Assembly: GCA_023228295.1 (NCBI GenBank) | Contig: JALOBP010000047.1 | Location: 1 to 24,023, forward strand | Direction: 5' to 3' | DNA: 24,023 nt | Source of the DNA: Methanoregula sp. | GTDB lineage: Archaea > Halobacteriota > Methanomicrobia > Methanomicrobiales > Methanospirillaceae | Shown here: positions 7,940-15,648 of the stretch, one piece after another | How the letters are laid out: each line of letters begins with the position of its first letter | Position numbering within the stretch: the stretch's first letter is position 1 | Made by a program: the position numbers and the translations under genes | Notes under the pieces: model-generated | Databases searched by the model: none | What the model was told of the DNA's origin: nothing | The model's input: only the letters and a program-made list of their open reading frames with translations

Positions 7940-8668
7940 ATGGAAACGTTCGGATTCTTCAACATATTCCTGGTTGGCGTTGTGGTTGTTGCCCTCTCCT
8001 TTATCCTTGATCATGTCTGGGCTGCGGCAATTCCGGTACGGACTCTCTATTACATCATCCGCCTACCCGGCGTGATACTCCACGAATGTGCTCACATGGC
8101 CGGGTGTCTTCTCACCGGGGCCCGGATACAGAACGTGGTCTTCTTCTCACGAGAGGGGGGATCGGTCATGTATACCCGACCGCTGATACCATACCTGGGC
8201 GATGTCATTATCAGCACCGCACCGCTCTTTGTCATCCCGCTCGTCCTTTCCGGAATCACCTGGTTTTTTATTACATTCCTCGGCTGCATTTTTCCGGTCT
8301 TCCCCCAGACCATCGTCTCCATGGACGCACTGATTACCCTGGGTGAAGGAATTGTTGGAACATTCCACAACAATCTCGTATCATCATTCAATGGCTGGTT
8401 TCTCATGTACCTCTACCTGACTATCAGCTTAGTCCTTTCCGCTGCCCCGAGCGGCCAGGATATGAAAAACGCATCCATTGGCATTTTTCTCCTCACGCTT
8501 GCAGGGATCATGATTGTCTGGAGTAAAATTCCCATCGCGATCTCACTTCTTGATGAATTCATGCGCCTGCTTGAGATCGGTTTTACACTCGGGTTTGTAT
8601 ATGGCCTCATTGCGCTGTTGATCTCCTTACCGGTCATACTCTGGTATGTTTACACCCGGACCAGGTGA
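7940..8668 (+). CDS. M50-like integral membrane metallopeptidase, putative
   Basis: This 242-aa polytopic membrane protein has hydrophobic segments at about 7-28, 33-58, 88-120, 152-172, 180-196 and 212-236. A zinc-protease H-E-x-x-H motif (His48-Glu49-Cys-Ala-His52) lies inside a membrane segment. A second motif, A-A-P-S-G-Q-D (Asp174), matches the P-S-x-x-D pattern that supplies the third metal ligand in some M50-like families instead of N-x-x-P-x-x-x-L-D-G. It probably cleaves substrates within the membrane, though the target is unknown. ATG 7940 is chosen because the first helix follows at once; a GGAAGAG lies close upstream. It is divergent from the DUF255 gene and about 60 bp ahead of mutS. 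Confidence 0.72.
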   Translation: METFGFFNIFLVGVVVVALSFILDHVWAAAIPVRTLYYIIRLPGVILHECAHMAGCLLTGARIQNVVFFSREGGSVMYTRPLIPYLGDVIISTAPLFVIPLVLSGITWFFITFLGCIFPVFPQTIVSMDALITLGEGIVGTFHNNLVSSFNGWFLMYLYLTISLVLSAAPSGQDMKNASIGIFLLTLAGIMIVWSKIPIAISLLDEFMRLLEIGFTLGFVYGLIALLISLPVILWYVYTRTR

Positions 8669-8727
8669 GTCCTGCACGATCCATGAAGATCGGTATTAAT
8701 TGATCCAAAAGGCAACATTTTCACGAT

Positions 8728-11400
8728 ATGGCACGCGCGACGGGATCTGGCAAGAATGATGAGAGTGACGCAGGTTCCCGTCTCACCCCGGTTATGCGGC
8801 AATACCAGGAACTCAAGGATAAGCACCCGGATACGATTCTGTTGTTCCGGATCGGCGATTTTTACGAGACCTTCAACAGTGACGCCGAACTCATAGCCCG
8901 TGAACTGGATATCGTTCTCACGTCACGGTCGAGGAGCGGCGATAACCGTATTCCCCTTGCCGGTGTACCCTACCATGCAGTTGACGGGTACCTCGCGAAG
9001 CTTGTAGGCAAAGGCTACAAAGTTGCAATCTGCGAACAGGTCGAAGACCCAAAGACTGCAAAAGGGATCGTGAAGCGGGAGCTCGTCAGGATCATTACTC
9101 CTGGTACGGTCATTGATTCTGCCATGCTTCCCTCTGCGGCAGCAACCTACCTCATGGCGGTCTGCCCGGATGCCAAAGGACATGCATGGGGAACCGCCCT
9201 TCTGGATATTTCGACCGGGGAATTTTTCTTTTCAATGGTGGATCACGATCTCCCGCTCCAGAACCTTATGTCCGAGATCGCCCGCTACCACCCGGCAGAA
9301 TGTATCATCCCCTCCACAGTTCCCGCTGCACTGGCTGAAAAGATTGCCCTGCGTGGCGTCATCGTCACCCGGTTCCGCGATGAGGCATTTAAAAAGGAGA
9401 GGGCAGAAAAAGCACTTTGTGCCCACTTCGCGGTTGCATCCCTGGCCGGCTACGGGTGCGATGACCCGGCGGCAACCGGGGCTTGCGGGGCAGCCCTCGT
9501 ATACGCGCAGGAGACGCAGGCCTCCCCGCTTGCACATATCACCGGCATCACCTCCCGTTCATCGTCCCAGTCAATGATACTCGATGCCATCACCCTGCGA
9601 AATCTCGAAGTAACCGAGAGTATCCGTGGTGGCGCGAAAGGTGCAACGCTGTTTGCATGCCTTGACCACACCAAAACCCCGATGGGCAGCCGGCTCCTCC
9701 GCCGCCAGCTGGTCCGGCCACTCCTGGACATCGCAAAGATCCAGGATCGGCTCGATGCTGTAGGATTCTTCGCAGATGCAACCACGTCCCGGCTTGCCCT
9801 GCGGTCAGCCCTCGCTCATTTTGCTGATATCGAACGGATTGCTGCACGGATCTCGTATGGCAATGCCGGGCCGCGCGACCTGGTTGCCCTTGCCGATACC
9901 CTCTCTGCCCTGCCGGATCTCAAGAGTAACCTTACCCGGTCCAATCCTGTCGCGATCCCGGAACTCCTCCATTCTGCACTTGTGGATATCCGTGATCTGC
10001 CGGAGACCATTTCCCTGATACGGAAAGCGATCATCGATGACCCCCCGGCAATTGCCCGGAACGGCGGTGTCATCCGCCAGGGTTTCTCGGCAAAACTCGA
10101 CGAGATCCATACCGTGCTCCATTCCGGTAAAGACTGGATCGTGCAGTTGCAGGAACAGGAACGCGAGAAGACCGGGATCAAATCCCTCAAGATCGGCTAT
10201 AACCGGATCTTCGGCTATTACATCGATGTCACCCGACCCAACCTGTCCCTCGTGCCGGCGCATTACGAGCGGAAACAGACCACCGCAACCGGTGAGCGCT
10301 ACACGCTCCCAGAACTTCGGGAGAAGGAGGAACTCATCACCAATGCCGATGAGAACGTCCTCTTGCTCGAACGCGAACTGTATACCAACCTCATCGTGAC
10401 CCTGCGGGACTGTGTCCCCCATCTCCAGACCATTGCTGCCGGAATCGCAGTGCTCGATGTCAGCGCTGCCCTTGCCGAAGTGGCAAAGACACGGAATTAC
10501 GTGCGCCCGCAGCTCGACAATGGCGATGCACTGGTGATCCGCGACGGGCGGCACCCTGTAGTGGAGCAGGGTGTGAGCGGGGGATTTGTACCCAACGATG
10601 CTGATCTTGCCGGAAGCGGTACGCAGATCCTGATCATCACCGGCGCCAATATGGCAGGCAAGTCCACATATATGCGGGCCACCGCCCTTATCTGCATCAT
10701 GGCACAGGCTGGCAGTTTTGTTCCGGCCCGCCATGCCAGCATCGGGATCATCGATCGTATTTTCACCCGTGTCGGCGCATTCGACGACCTCGCGAGCGGG
10801 CAGAGCACATTTTTTGTCGAGATGCTGGAACTCGCAAACATCCTCAACAACGTAACCCAAAAAAGCCTGGTCATCCTTGATGAGATCGGGCGGGGGACGA
10901 GTACGGCGGACGGCTGCTCCATTGCGCGGGCAGTACTCGAATTCCTCCATGGCAAAGGTGCAGCCGGGCCAAAAACCCTCTTTGCTACGCACTTCCACGA
11001 ACTGATTACTGCTGAAGAAACCTTAAAGCGGGTGAAGAACTACCACTTTGCGGTCCGGGAAACAAACGATGAGGTTGTTTTTCTCCGGAAACTTATCCCC
11101 GGGGCAACCGACAAGAGTTATGGTATCCATGTTGCCCGCCTTGCGGGCATTCCGAAGAAAGTGACCGAACGTGCCGATGCTATCCTTTCAGAAGATATGA
11201 ACCGAAGTGTTGCCGGGAATATAAAACCGCAGCGCTATACCCAGATCCTGCTGGTCGATGATCATGAAACCACAAAGCCGGCCGATCATCCTGCCATCAT
11301 GGCGCTTTCCCGCATGAACCCGGACGAGATGACTCCCCTGCAGGCGCTTTCAGCAATCGCCGAACTTAAAAAATCCCTCGACGGAGGTAACAACCCGTGA
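8728..11400 (+). CDS. mutS: DNA mismatch repair protein MutS
   Basis: This 890-aa protein is full length for MutS1. The N-terminal mismatch-binding domain carries the Phe-x-Glu wedge motif (Phe45-Tyr-Glu47 in RIGDFYETF), which stacks on the mispaired base. Connector, lever and clamp regions follow. The C-terminal ABC-type ATPase has Walker A GANMAGKST at 639-647, Walker B VILDE at 715-719 followed by the GRGTSTADG signature, and a downstream TLFATHFHEL segment. It recognises mismatches and recruits MutL. MutS1/MutL are patchily distributed in archaea and are thought to have been acquired from bacteria. The ATG at 8728 lacks a strong SD; a TATTAATT box about 35 bp upstream could give a very short leader. 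It overlaps mutL by 4 nt, so the two are translationally coupled. Confidence 0.97.
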   Translation: MARATGSGKNDESDAGSRLTPVMRQYQELKDKHPDTILLFRIGDFYETFNSDAELIARELDIVLTSRSRSGDNRIPLAGVPYHAVDGYLAKLVGKGYKVAICEQVEDPKTAKGIVKRELVRIITPGTVIDSAMLPSAAATYLMAVCPDAKGHAWGTALLDISTGEFFFSMVDHDLPLQNLMSEIARYHPAECIIPSTVPAALAEKIALRGVIVTRFRDEAFKKERAEKALCAHFAVASLAGYGCDDPAATGACGAALVYAQETQASPLAHITGITSRSSSQSMILDAITLRNLEVTESIRGGAKGATLFACLDHTKTPMGSRLLRRQLVRPLLDIAKIQDRLDAVGFFADATTSRLALRSALAHFADIERIAARISYGNAGPRDLVALADTLSALPDLKSNLTRSNPVAIPELLHSALVDIRDLPETISLIRKAIIDDPPAIARNGGVIRQGFSAKLDEIHTVLHSGKDWIVQLQEQEREKTGIKSLKIGYNRIFGYYIDVTRPNLSLVPAHYERKQTTATGERYTLPELREKEELITNADENVLLLERELYTNLIVTLRDCVPHLQTIAAGIAVLDVSAALAEVAKTRNYVRPQLDNGDALVIRDGRHPVVEQGVSGGFVPNDADLAGSGTQILIITGANMAGKSTYMRATALICIMAQAGSFVPARHASIGIIDRIFTRVGAFDDLASGQSTFFVEMLELANILNNVTQKSLVILDEIGRGTSTADGCSIARAVLEFLHGKGAAGPKTLFATHFHELITAEETLKRVKNYHFAVRETNDEVVFLRKLIPGATDKSYGIHVARLAGIPKKVTERADAILSEDMNRSVAGNIKPQRYTQILLVDDHETTKPADHPAIMALSRMNPDEMTPLQALSAIAELKKSLDGGNNP

Positions 11401-13205
11401 GCAGCTGGGACAATGCACCCCGTATCCGCATTCTCGATCCTGCAACGATCAACCAGATCGCGGCCGGTGAAGTGGTTGAGCGGCCGGCCTCGGTTGTCAA
11501 GGAACTGGTGGAGAACGCCATCGATGCCGGGGCGGGTTCTGTTACCATCGAGCTGGCCTCAACCAAAGACGCCATTACGGCAATACGGGTGACGGATGAC
11601 GGGTGCGGGATGTCGCCGGCAGATGCAGATCTGGCATTCGTCCCCCATGCAACGAGCAAGATTTCTGCTATCGGGGATCTCAACCATATCCACACCCTTG
11701 GTTTCCGTGGCGAAGCGCTTGCTACGATTGCTGCTGTATCCCGCGTGACCCTTGTCACAAAATCTGCCGGAAGCGGCCCGGTCCCGGGAACAAAGATGAT
11801 AGTTGAGGGGGATAAGATCCTGGAGACCTCGGGCACCGGTTGTCCCGATGGCACGAACATCCTTGTCGAAGACCTCTTCTTCAACACCCCGGCGCGGAAG
11901 AAGTTCCAGAAGGGGAGGAACACTGAGCTTGCCCACATCCACGATATTGTTGAAGGCATCTGCCTATCCCACCCGGAGATAGCATTTCATCTTGTCCATA
12001 ATGGTACAGAACAGCTCGTTACCGACCGGACCCCCCGTCCCCTGGATACGATTGCCCGCCTCTTCGGCAGCGAGGTAGTTCACAACCTCGTTTGGGTTGA
12101 ACATTCCCTGCCGTTCATCGAGATCCGGGGATATATCTCCCGCCCGTCCCTCTCGAGAAAAGACCGGGCACGTATTGTCGTATCCGTCAACCAGCGGTTT
12201 ATTTCATCTGCGGTCATCAACGATGCCATCAAGGCCGGGTACGGCACGCTCCTCCCAAAGGACCGGTTCCCGGTTGCGTTCCTCTCCCTGAATATTGACA
12301 CGACCCTTGTAGATGTGAACGTCCACCCGACAAAAAAACAGATCCGGCTCTCGCGCGAGAAGGAGATCACCAACGCAATCCGGGCAGCGGTCCGGGAAAC
12401 GTTATTCTCCCATGACCTGATTCCATCCGCGGAATCCCCCCGGTCATCCCCAGTAGTGCTGCTGGAGGAGATGCCCCCGGCTGCCCCGACCCTGTACATC
12501 CATTCAGACAGCCGGCCTCCAGCCGTGATCGCGGAGAGTACCCATACCGGGACGGTCTCCACGGACCAGCGGCTCCGGCAGACTGAATTGGCGGTTGGCA
12601 CGGAACCTGCATCTATTGTATCCTCGCTTCTGCCGGAGATTGAAGTTATCGGGGAATTCGGGGGCATCTATATCCTTGCCCGTACACCTGCCGGTGAACT
12701 GCTCATTATCGATCAGCATGCTGCCCACGAACGGATCCTCTACGAGCAGGTGAGCGGTCAGGCTGCAGAATCACGCCCTTCACAGGAACTGATCAGCCCG
12801 ATGGTCCTGCACCGGTCACCCAAAGAGACCGCAATCCTTAAAAATCTCCTGCCCGCCCTCGCCGACGAGGGTTTTGTTCTTGAAGGTTTTGGCGGGGACT
12901 CGTTTCTCGTCCGGGCGGTCCCGGTTATCCTTGGCCGGCTGGAAGAATCAGCGATAATTGACGAGATTATCAGCGACCTTGTCAGCGAGGAGGCAGCAAC
13001 GGCCGTCACCGACCGCGAGCGCATCACCCGGATCGTTTCCTGCCGGGGCGCAATCAAGGCAGGTACGGTCTGTTCGCGGGAACAGTGCCAGCGCATCGTG
13101 GATCAGCTACGGCGGATGAATAATCCGTTTACCTGCCCCCACGGACGGCCGACCATGATCCGGTTTACAAGGCATGAGCTTGACGCCATGTTCCGGAGGA
13201 TATGA
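11397..13205 (+). CDS. mutL: DNA mismatch repair protein MutL (endonuclease type)
   Basis: This 602-aa protein starts at GTG within the overlap GTGA with mutS. The N-terminal GHKL ATPase domain shows NQIAAGEVVERPASVVKEL with the catalytic Glu36 and Asn40, then DDGCGM at 67-72 and GFRGEAL at 102-108. The C-terminal domain carries the nicking-endonuclease motif D439-Q-H-A-x2-E-x4-E450, plus SCRGAIKAG and CPHGRP, which complete the metal site in nicking MutLs. It should therefore nick the strand after MutS activation, as expected for organisms without MutH. A variable linker (about 345-400) separates the two domains. The downstream glycosylase gene lies about 100 bp away and has its own A/T-rich upstream stretch. 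Confidence 0.96.
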   Translation: MSSWDNAPRIRILDPATINQIAAGEVVERPASVVKELVENAIDAGAGSVTIELASTKDAITAIRVTDDGCGMSPADADLAFVPHATSKISAIGDLNHIHTLGFRGEALATIAAVSRVTLVTKSAGSGPVPGTKMIVEGDKILETSGTGCPDGTNILVEDLFFNTPARKKFQKGRNTELAHIHDIVEGICLSHPEIAFHLVHNGTEQLVTDRTPRPLDTIARLFGSEVVHNLVWVEHSLPFIEIRGYISRPSLSRKDRARIVVSVNQRFISSAVINDAIKAGYGTLLPKDRFPVAFLSLNIDTTLVDVNVHPTKKQIRLSREKEITNAIRAAVRETLFSHDLIPSAESPRSSPVVLLEEMPPAAPTLYIHSDSRPPAVIAESTHTGTVSTDQRLRQTELAVGTEPASIVSSLLPEIEVIGEFGGIYILARTPAGELLIIDQHAAHERILYEQVSGQAAESRPSQELISPMVLHRSPKETAILKNLLPALADEGFVLEGFGGDSFLVRAVPVILGRLEESAIIDEIISDLVSEEAATAVTDRERITRIVSCRGAIKAGTVCSREQCQRIVDQLRRMNNPFTCPHGRPTMIRFTRHELDAMFRRI

Positions 13206-13304
13206 CCCGGGGCGGACCCGGTTCATTTTTCCATTGCCCCCACGTCAATAATTAATAAACCATATGGCAAATTCAATGGCAGCGTATGCGATACAGGATC
13301 CCAA

Positions 13305-14177
13305 ATGAAAAACCGCTGTAATGTTTCCCCGGCCCCAACCAGGATCCAATTCACCCGGGAGAATCCAGGAGACATCGGGAGATTTCAGCAGATGGTTCTT
13401 ACCTGCTATGCCCGCCATGGGCGTGAACTTGCCTGGCGCAAAACAACTGATCCTTACCATATTCTTGTCTCGGAGATTATGCTCCAGCAGACACAGGTAG
13501 ACCGGGTTGCCCGGAAATATCCCCGCTTCCTGCAGGCATTTTCGGATTTCCCGTCACTTGCACACGCCACACTGTCGGATGTTCTTTTCGCCTGGCAGGG
13601 TATGGGCTACAACCGACGGGCCATCGCGCTCCGGAAATGTGCGATCCGGGTGATCGAGGAATTTGGAGGGGAACTCCCTGCCGATATCAAGATTCTCGCA
13701 ACATTCCCGGGAATCGGGAAAGCGACTGCATCATCCATCTGTGCCTTTGCCTTCAACCAGCCGGTTATCTTCATCGAGACCAATATCCGCCGGGTCTTCA
13801 TCTATTATTTTTTTAGAAACCAGGAAACGGTGACCGATGCAGAAATCCTGCCACTTGTCGGGCAGACATTGTACCGTAAGGACCCCCGGACATGGTACAA
13901 TGCGGTCATGGACTTGGGTACCGACCTGAAAAACACCGTACCCAACCCGAACCGACGGAGCAAACAGTATTCAAAACAGGCAGCATTCGAAGGATCGGAC
14001 CGGCAGATCCGGGGCCGCATCCTGAAAATGCTCCTTGCAGAAGGGCGCATGACCCAAAAAGCGATTGCTCTATCCCTCACTAAAGATTCCTCACGGATTG
14101 GCCGCATTCTCCATGACCTTGAAGAGGAGGGGTTCATTACCCGATCCGGCACATACCATGCAATCGCCTCCCGGTAA
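13305..14177 (+). CDS. MutY-like HhH-GPD DNA glycosylase without Fe-S cluster, C-terminal winged helix
   Basis: This 290-aa protein has the MutY/endonuclease III core. SEIMLQQTQVDRV holds the MutY-type catalytic Glu57. A helix-hairpin-helix lies at about 133-143 (FPGIGKATAS). The segment FIETNIRRVF has Glu158 where E. coli MutY has Asp138. After MDLGTDLKN, the four cysteines that ligate [4Fe-4S] in MutY and Nth are absent (NPNRRSKQY instead). The last 55 residues look like a winged-helix domain (MTQKAIALSL, then a recognition helix), in place of the MutY NUDIX-like domain. It probably removes a mismatched base, perhaps A opposite 8-oxoG, but specificity is uncertain. It sits just after mutSL and probably has its own promoter in the 99-bp gap. 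Start ATG 13305; an internal ATG at 13392 is an alternative. Confidence 0.82.
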   Translation: MKNRCNVSPAPTRIQFTRENPGDIGRFQQMVLTCYARHGRELAWRKTTDPYHILVSEIMLQQTQVDRVARKYPRFLQAFSDFPSLAHATLSDVLFAWQGMGYNRRAIALRKCAIRVIEEFGGELPADIKILATFPGIGKATASSICAFAFNQPVIFIETNIRRVFIYYFFRNQETVTDAEILPLVGQTLYRKDPRTWYNAVMDLGTDLKNTVPNPNRRSKQYSKQAAFEGSDRQIRGRILKMLLAEGRMTQKAIALSLTKDSSRIGRILHDLEEEGFITRSGTYHAIASR

Positions 14178-14272
14178 TCGGGAACATCAGCTAATTCTGT
14201 GTCACACTGCGACCAGCGTATGCTTGATATACGAAAGTTTCCAATAACCCGATATATTCAGGATGTCATGGA

Positions 14273-14794
14273 ATGACGGGCCTCAGTTCGATTCCGGATG
14301 ATGTGAAATGGCGGATTGCCGCAGAATTTTCTGCACAATTACCTGCCCTGTATGACAAGGCATTCCGTTCTGCCGTTGGTGACCAGTACGATGAGATGGA
14401 GCAGGAGATCTGGATAGATGTTGCACGGACCGCGTTTGTGGTGGCAGGGACCCTCTCTCTCCCTGTGGGAACGGCAAAGGATCTTGCTGAGACAATGCGA
14501 ACCGTAATGGTCATTCTTTTTGGCCCGGGCTTCGGGAGTGAGACCCTCGAAATCTCAAAAGATGGTGCAGTTATTATTGTCCGGCGCTGCCCCATCCTCT
14601 CACAGGGATATGAGTCCGGCATGGATGGTAACCGGATGTTCCGCAAATGCATGGCGTTCACCCTGACCGGCATACCTCTGCTGAACAAAAATTTCTCGGC
14701 CCGGTTTGTCCGTACCATGTGCACCGGTGAGCGTCAGTGCGAGATCAAAGTCCAGAAATGCGACCCAACGGTGCCAGCTGCGGCAAAAAAGTAG
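14273..14794 (+). CDS. Conserved hypothetical protein, Cys-rich C-terminal half
   Basis: This 173-aa soluble protein has a helical N-terminal half (YDKAFRSAVGDQYDEMEQEI) and a C-terminal half with five cysteines: Cys106 (RRCPIL), Cys126, Cys150, Cys156 (MCTGERQCE) and Cys163. The layout R-x-C-P-x-L, then C, then R-x-x-C-x-G-x-x-x-C-E/x, recalls small ligand-binding or ATC-hydrolase/V4R-like families in methanogens, in which the cysteines may bind metal. I cannot name it with certainty. AGGATG precedes the ATG by about 6 nt. A T-rich stretch follows the stop (TAGTTTTTGGCTTTTT) as a terminator. It is the last gene before the gene-poor interval and keeps the host-like codon use. Confidence 0.65.
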   Translation: MTGLSSIPDDVKWRIAAEFSAQLPALYDKAFRSAVGDQYDEMEQEIWIDVARTAFVVAGTLSLPVGTAKDLAETMRTVMVILFGPGFGSETLEISKDGAVIIVRRCPILSQGYESGMDGNRMFRKCMAFTLTGIPLLNKNFSARFVRTMCTGERQCEIKVQKCDPTVPAAAKK

Positions 14795-15175
14795 TTTTTG
14801 GCTTTTTCTGAATTCATTTGAAAATCCCATTCCATCATCGCTGTATTCAGGGATAATGAGAAATTATCGGCTCTGTCGAAATCCTCGTTTTCCCTGACAT
14901 AATTCCCCCCTCTTGCGCCACCAGTCCGCTGTTGGGGACTGGGCGGTTACCGGTAATACGTCGTAATCGCTATTGGGAGTGCCCCAGTGGCGGGGCGAAG
15001 ACCAAAAGAGCGTCAGAGTGATAGTATATGATTTTTACAGAGCAAAATTATCCTGAATACCGGGAGTCTGGAGGATTTTTCCGGGGGGTGCATCCCCCCG
15101 GGGGAATAGATGGTCATTCACTTGTAATTCCCATAAAAAAAGGAATGGATTCAGAAAATGCTTTATAACAATTAT
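14795..15175. other. Non-coding interval with clustered GC-rich hairpins
   Basis: No convincing gene is seen. After a T-rich terminator stretch (about 14795-14815) there are three hairpins: CCAGTCC/GGACTGG (14921-14942), GCCCC/GGGGC (14981-14996), and CCGGGGGG-TGCAT-CCCCCCGG (15081-15101), which is perfect with 8-bp arms. An 8-bp inverted pair AAATCCTC (14879-14886) and GAGGATTT (15071-15078) brackets about 200 bp and could be the ends of a decayed small element. It could equally be an unannotated structured RNA or an IS scar. Confidence 0.4.
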
Positions 15176-15363
15176 TTGGCTCTTCGTTATTTCAAGTGGG
15201 TAAGATTAACGATGAATTCATCTGCCATCGTATTCCATGAACCGCCGCGGGGGCGTCCCTTCGGGGGCGGCGGAGGTCATCGTAATGGGGGTTTGGGGGC
15301 GCTAGCCCCCATCAACGTCTTTACCAGGATCCGGGTTACCCACCCGGATCAGCGAAGAGCCAA
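15176..15363. repeat. MITE-like element with 28-bp imperfect terminal inverted repeats
   Basis: The left end (15176-15203) and the reverse complement of the right end (15336-15363) share TTGGCTCTTCG, then nine variable bases, then GTGGGTAA: 22 of 28 positions by my count. The 132-bp interior has further hairpins: a G/C-rich one around 15243-15274, GGGGGC-GCTA-GCCCCC (about 15296-15311), and the perfect GATCCGGGT-TACCC-ACCCGGATC (15328-15350), which overlaps the right end. No transposase is encoded. It lies at the composition boundary of the AT-rich cassette. No clear target-site duplication was found by eye. Confidence 0.45.
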
Positions 15364-15478
15364 TTATTCTCGCATATTCACTTCGTGAAGCGGTTCCATC
15401 TCTAACTCTTCTAAGAAATTCATGTCTAACTTTTTGAATAAAGTCGAGAACTTCCGATCTTGATGCAAAGCTTGTCAT
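15302..15478 (-). CDS. Small hypothetical protein, 58 aa, possibly truncated by the repeat element
   Basis: This short minus-strand frame opens with MTSFASRSEVLDFIQKVRHE and is helical and basic for about 40 residues. It then runs into the right end of the inverted-repeat element for its last 17 or so residues, ending at the stop 15302-15304. A TTTATTTAA box (plus-strand 15497-15506) lies about 24 bp before the ATG at 15478, placing the transcript start at the start codon (leaderless). I recognise no family. It may be the remaining N-terminus of a longer gene cut by the repeat. The competing plus-strand frame here is less convincing. Confidence 0.4.
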   Translation of the reverse strand: MTSFASRSEVLDFIQKVRHEFLRRVRDGTASRSEYARIIGSSLIRVGNPDPGKDVDGG

Positions 15479-15579
15479 GGAAAATTTATCTTGCGGTTAA
15501 ATAAAAGGGGATGGCAGTTTATCCCAATTAATGTTGTGTTTTGCTTGTTGACCGGTGAGAATTTTCATTTCAAAGTAAT

Positions 15580-15588
15580 TTTATATTA
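15580..15588 (+). promoter_or_regulatory. TATA box of the transglycosylase-like gene
   Basis: TTTATATTA lies about 65 bp before the ATG at 15649, predicting a start near 15610 and a leader of about 40 nt. That leader contains a GTGAGGT Shine-Dalgarno at 15636-15642, well spaced from the ATG. It is divergent from the TATA box of the 58-aa ORF. Confidence 0.5.
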
Positions 15589-15648
15589 TCAAAAGCAATT
15601 TTGATATGAATCAACATTTTCATACTATCCTCTAAGTGAGGTTGGTTA

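Noticed and set aside
9805..10998. 397-codon open frame on the minus strand within mutS
   Set aside because: Fully antisense to the conserved MutS core; its product shows no domain.
14911..15023. Short frame containing RRNRYWECPSGG, considered as a zinc-ribbon or transposase remnant
   Set aside because: Only one Cys of a pair is present, there is no good start, and it overlaps strong hairpins; not enough to support a gene.
15158..15388. Plus-strand 76-codon frame through the hairpin region
   Set aside because: It is made of the inverted-repeat element and Gly-rich hairpin translation; the minus-strand 58-aa frame has a better promoter and composition.
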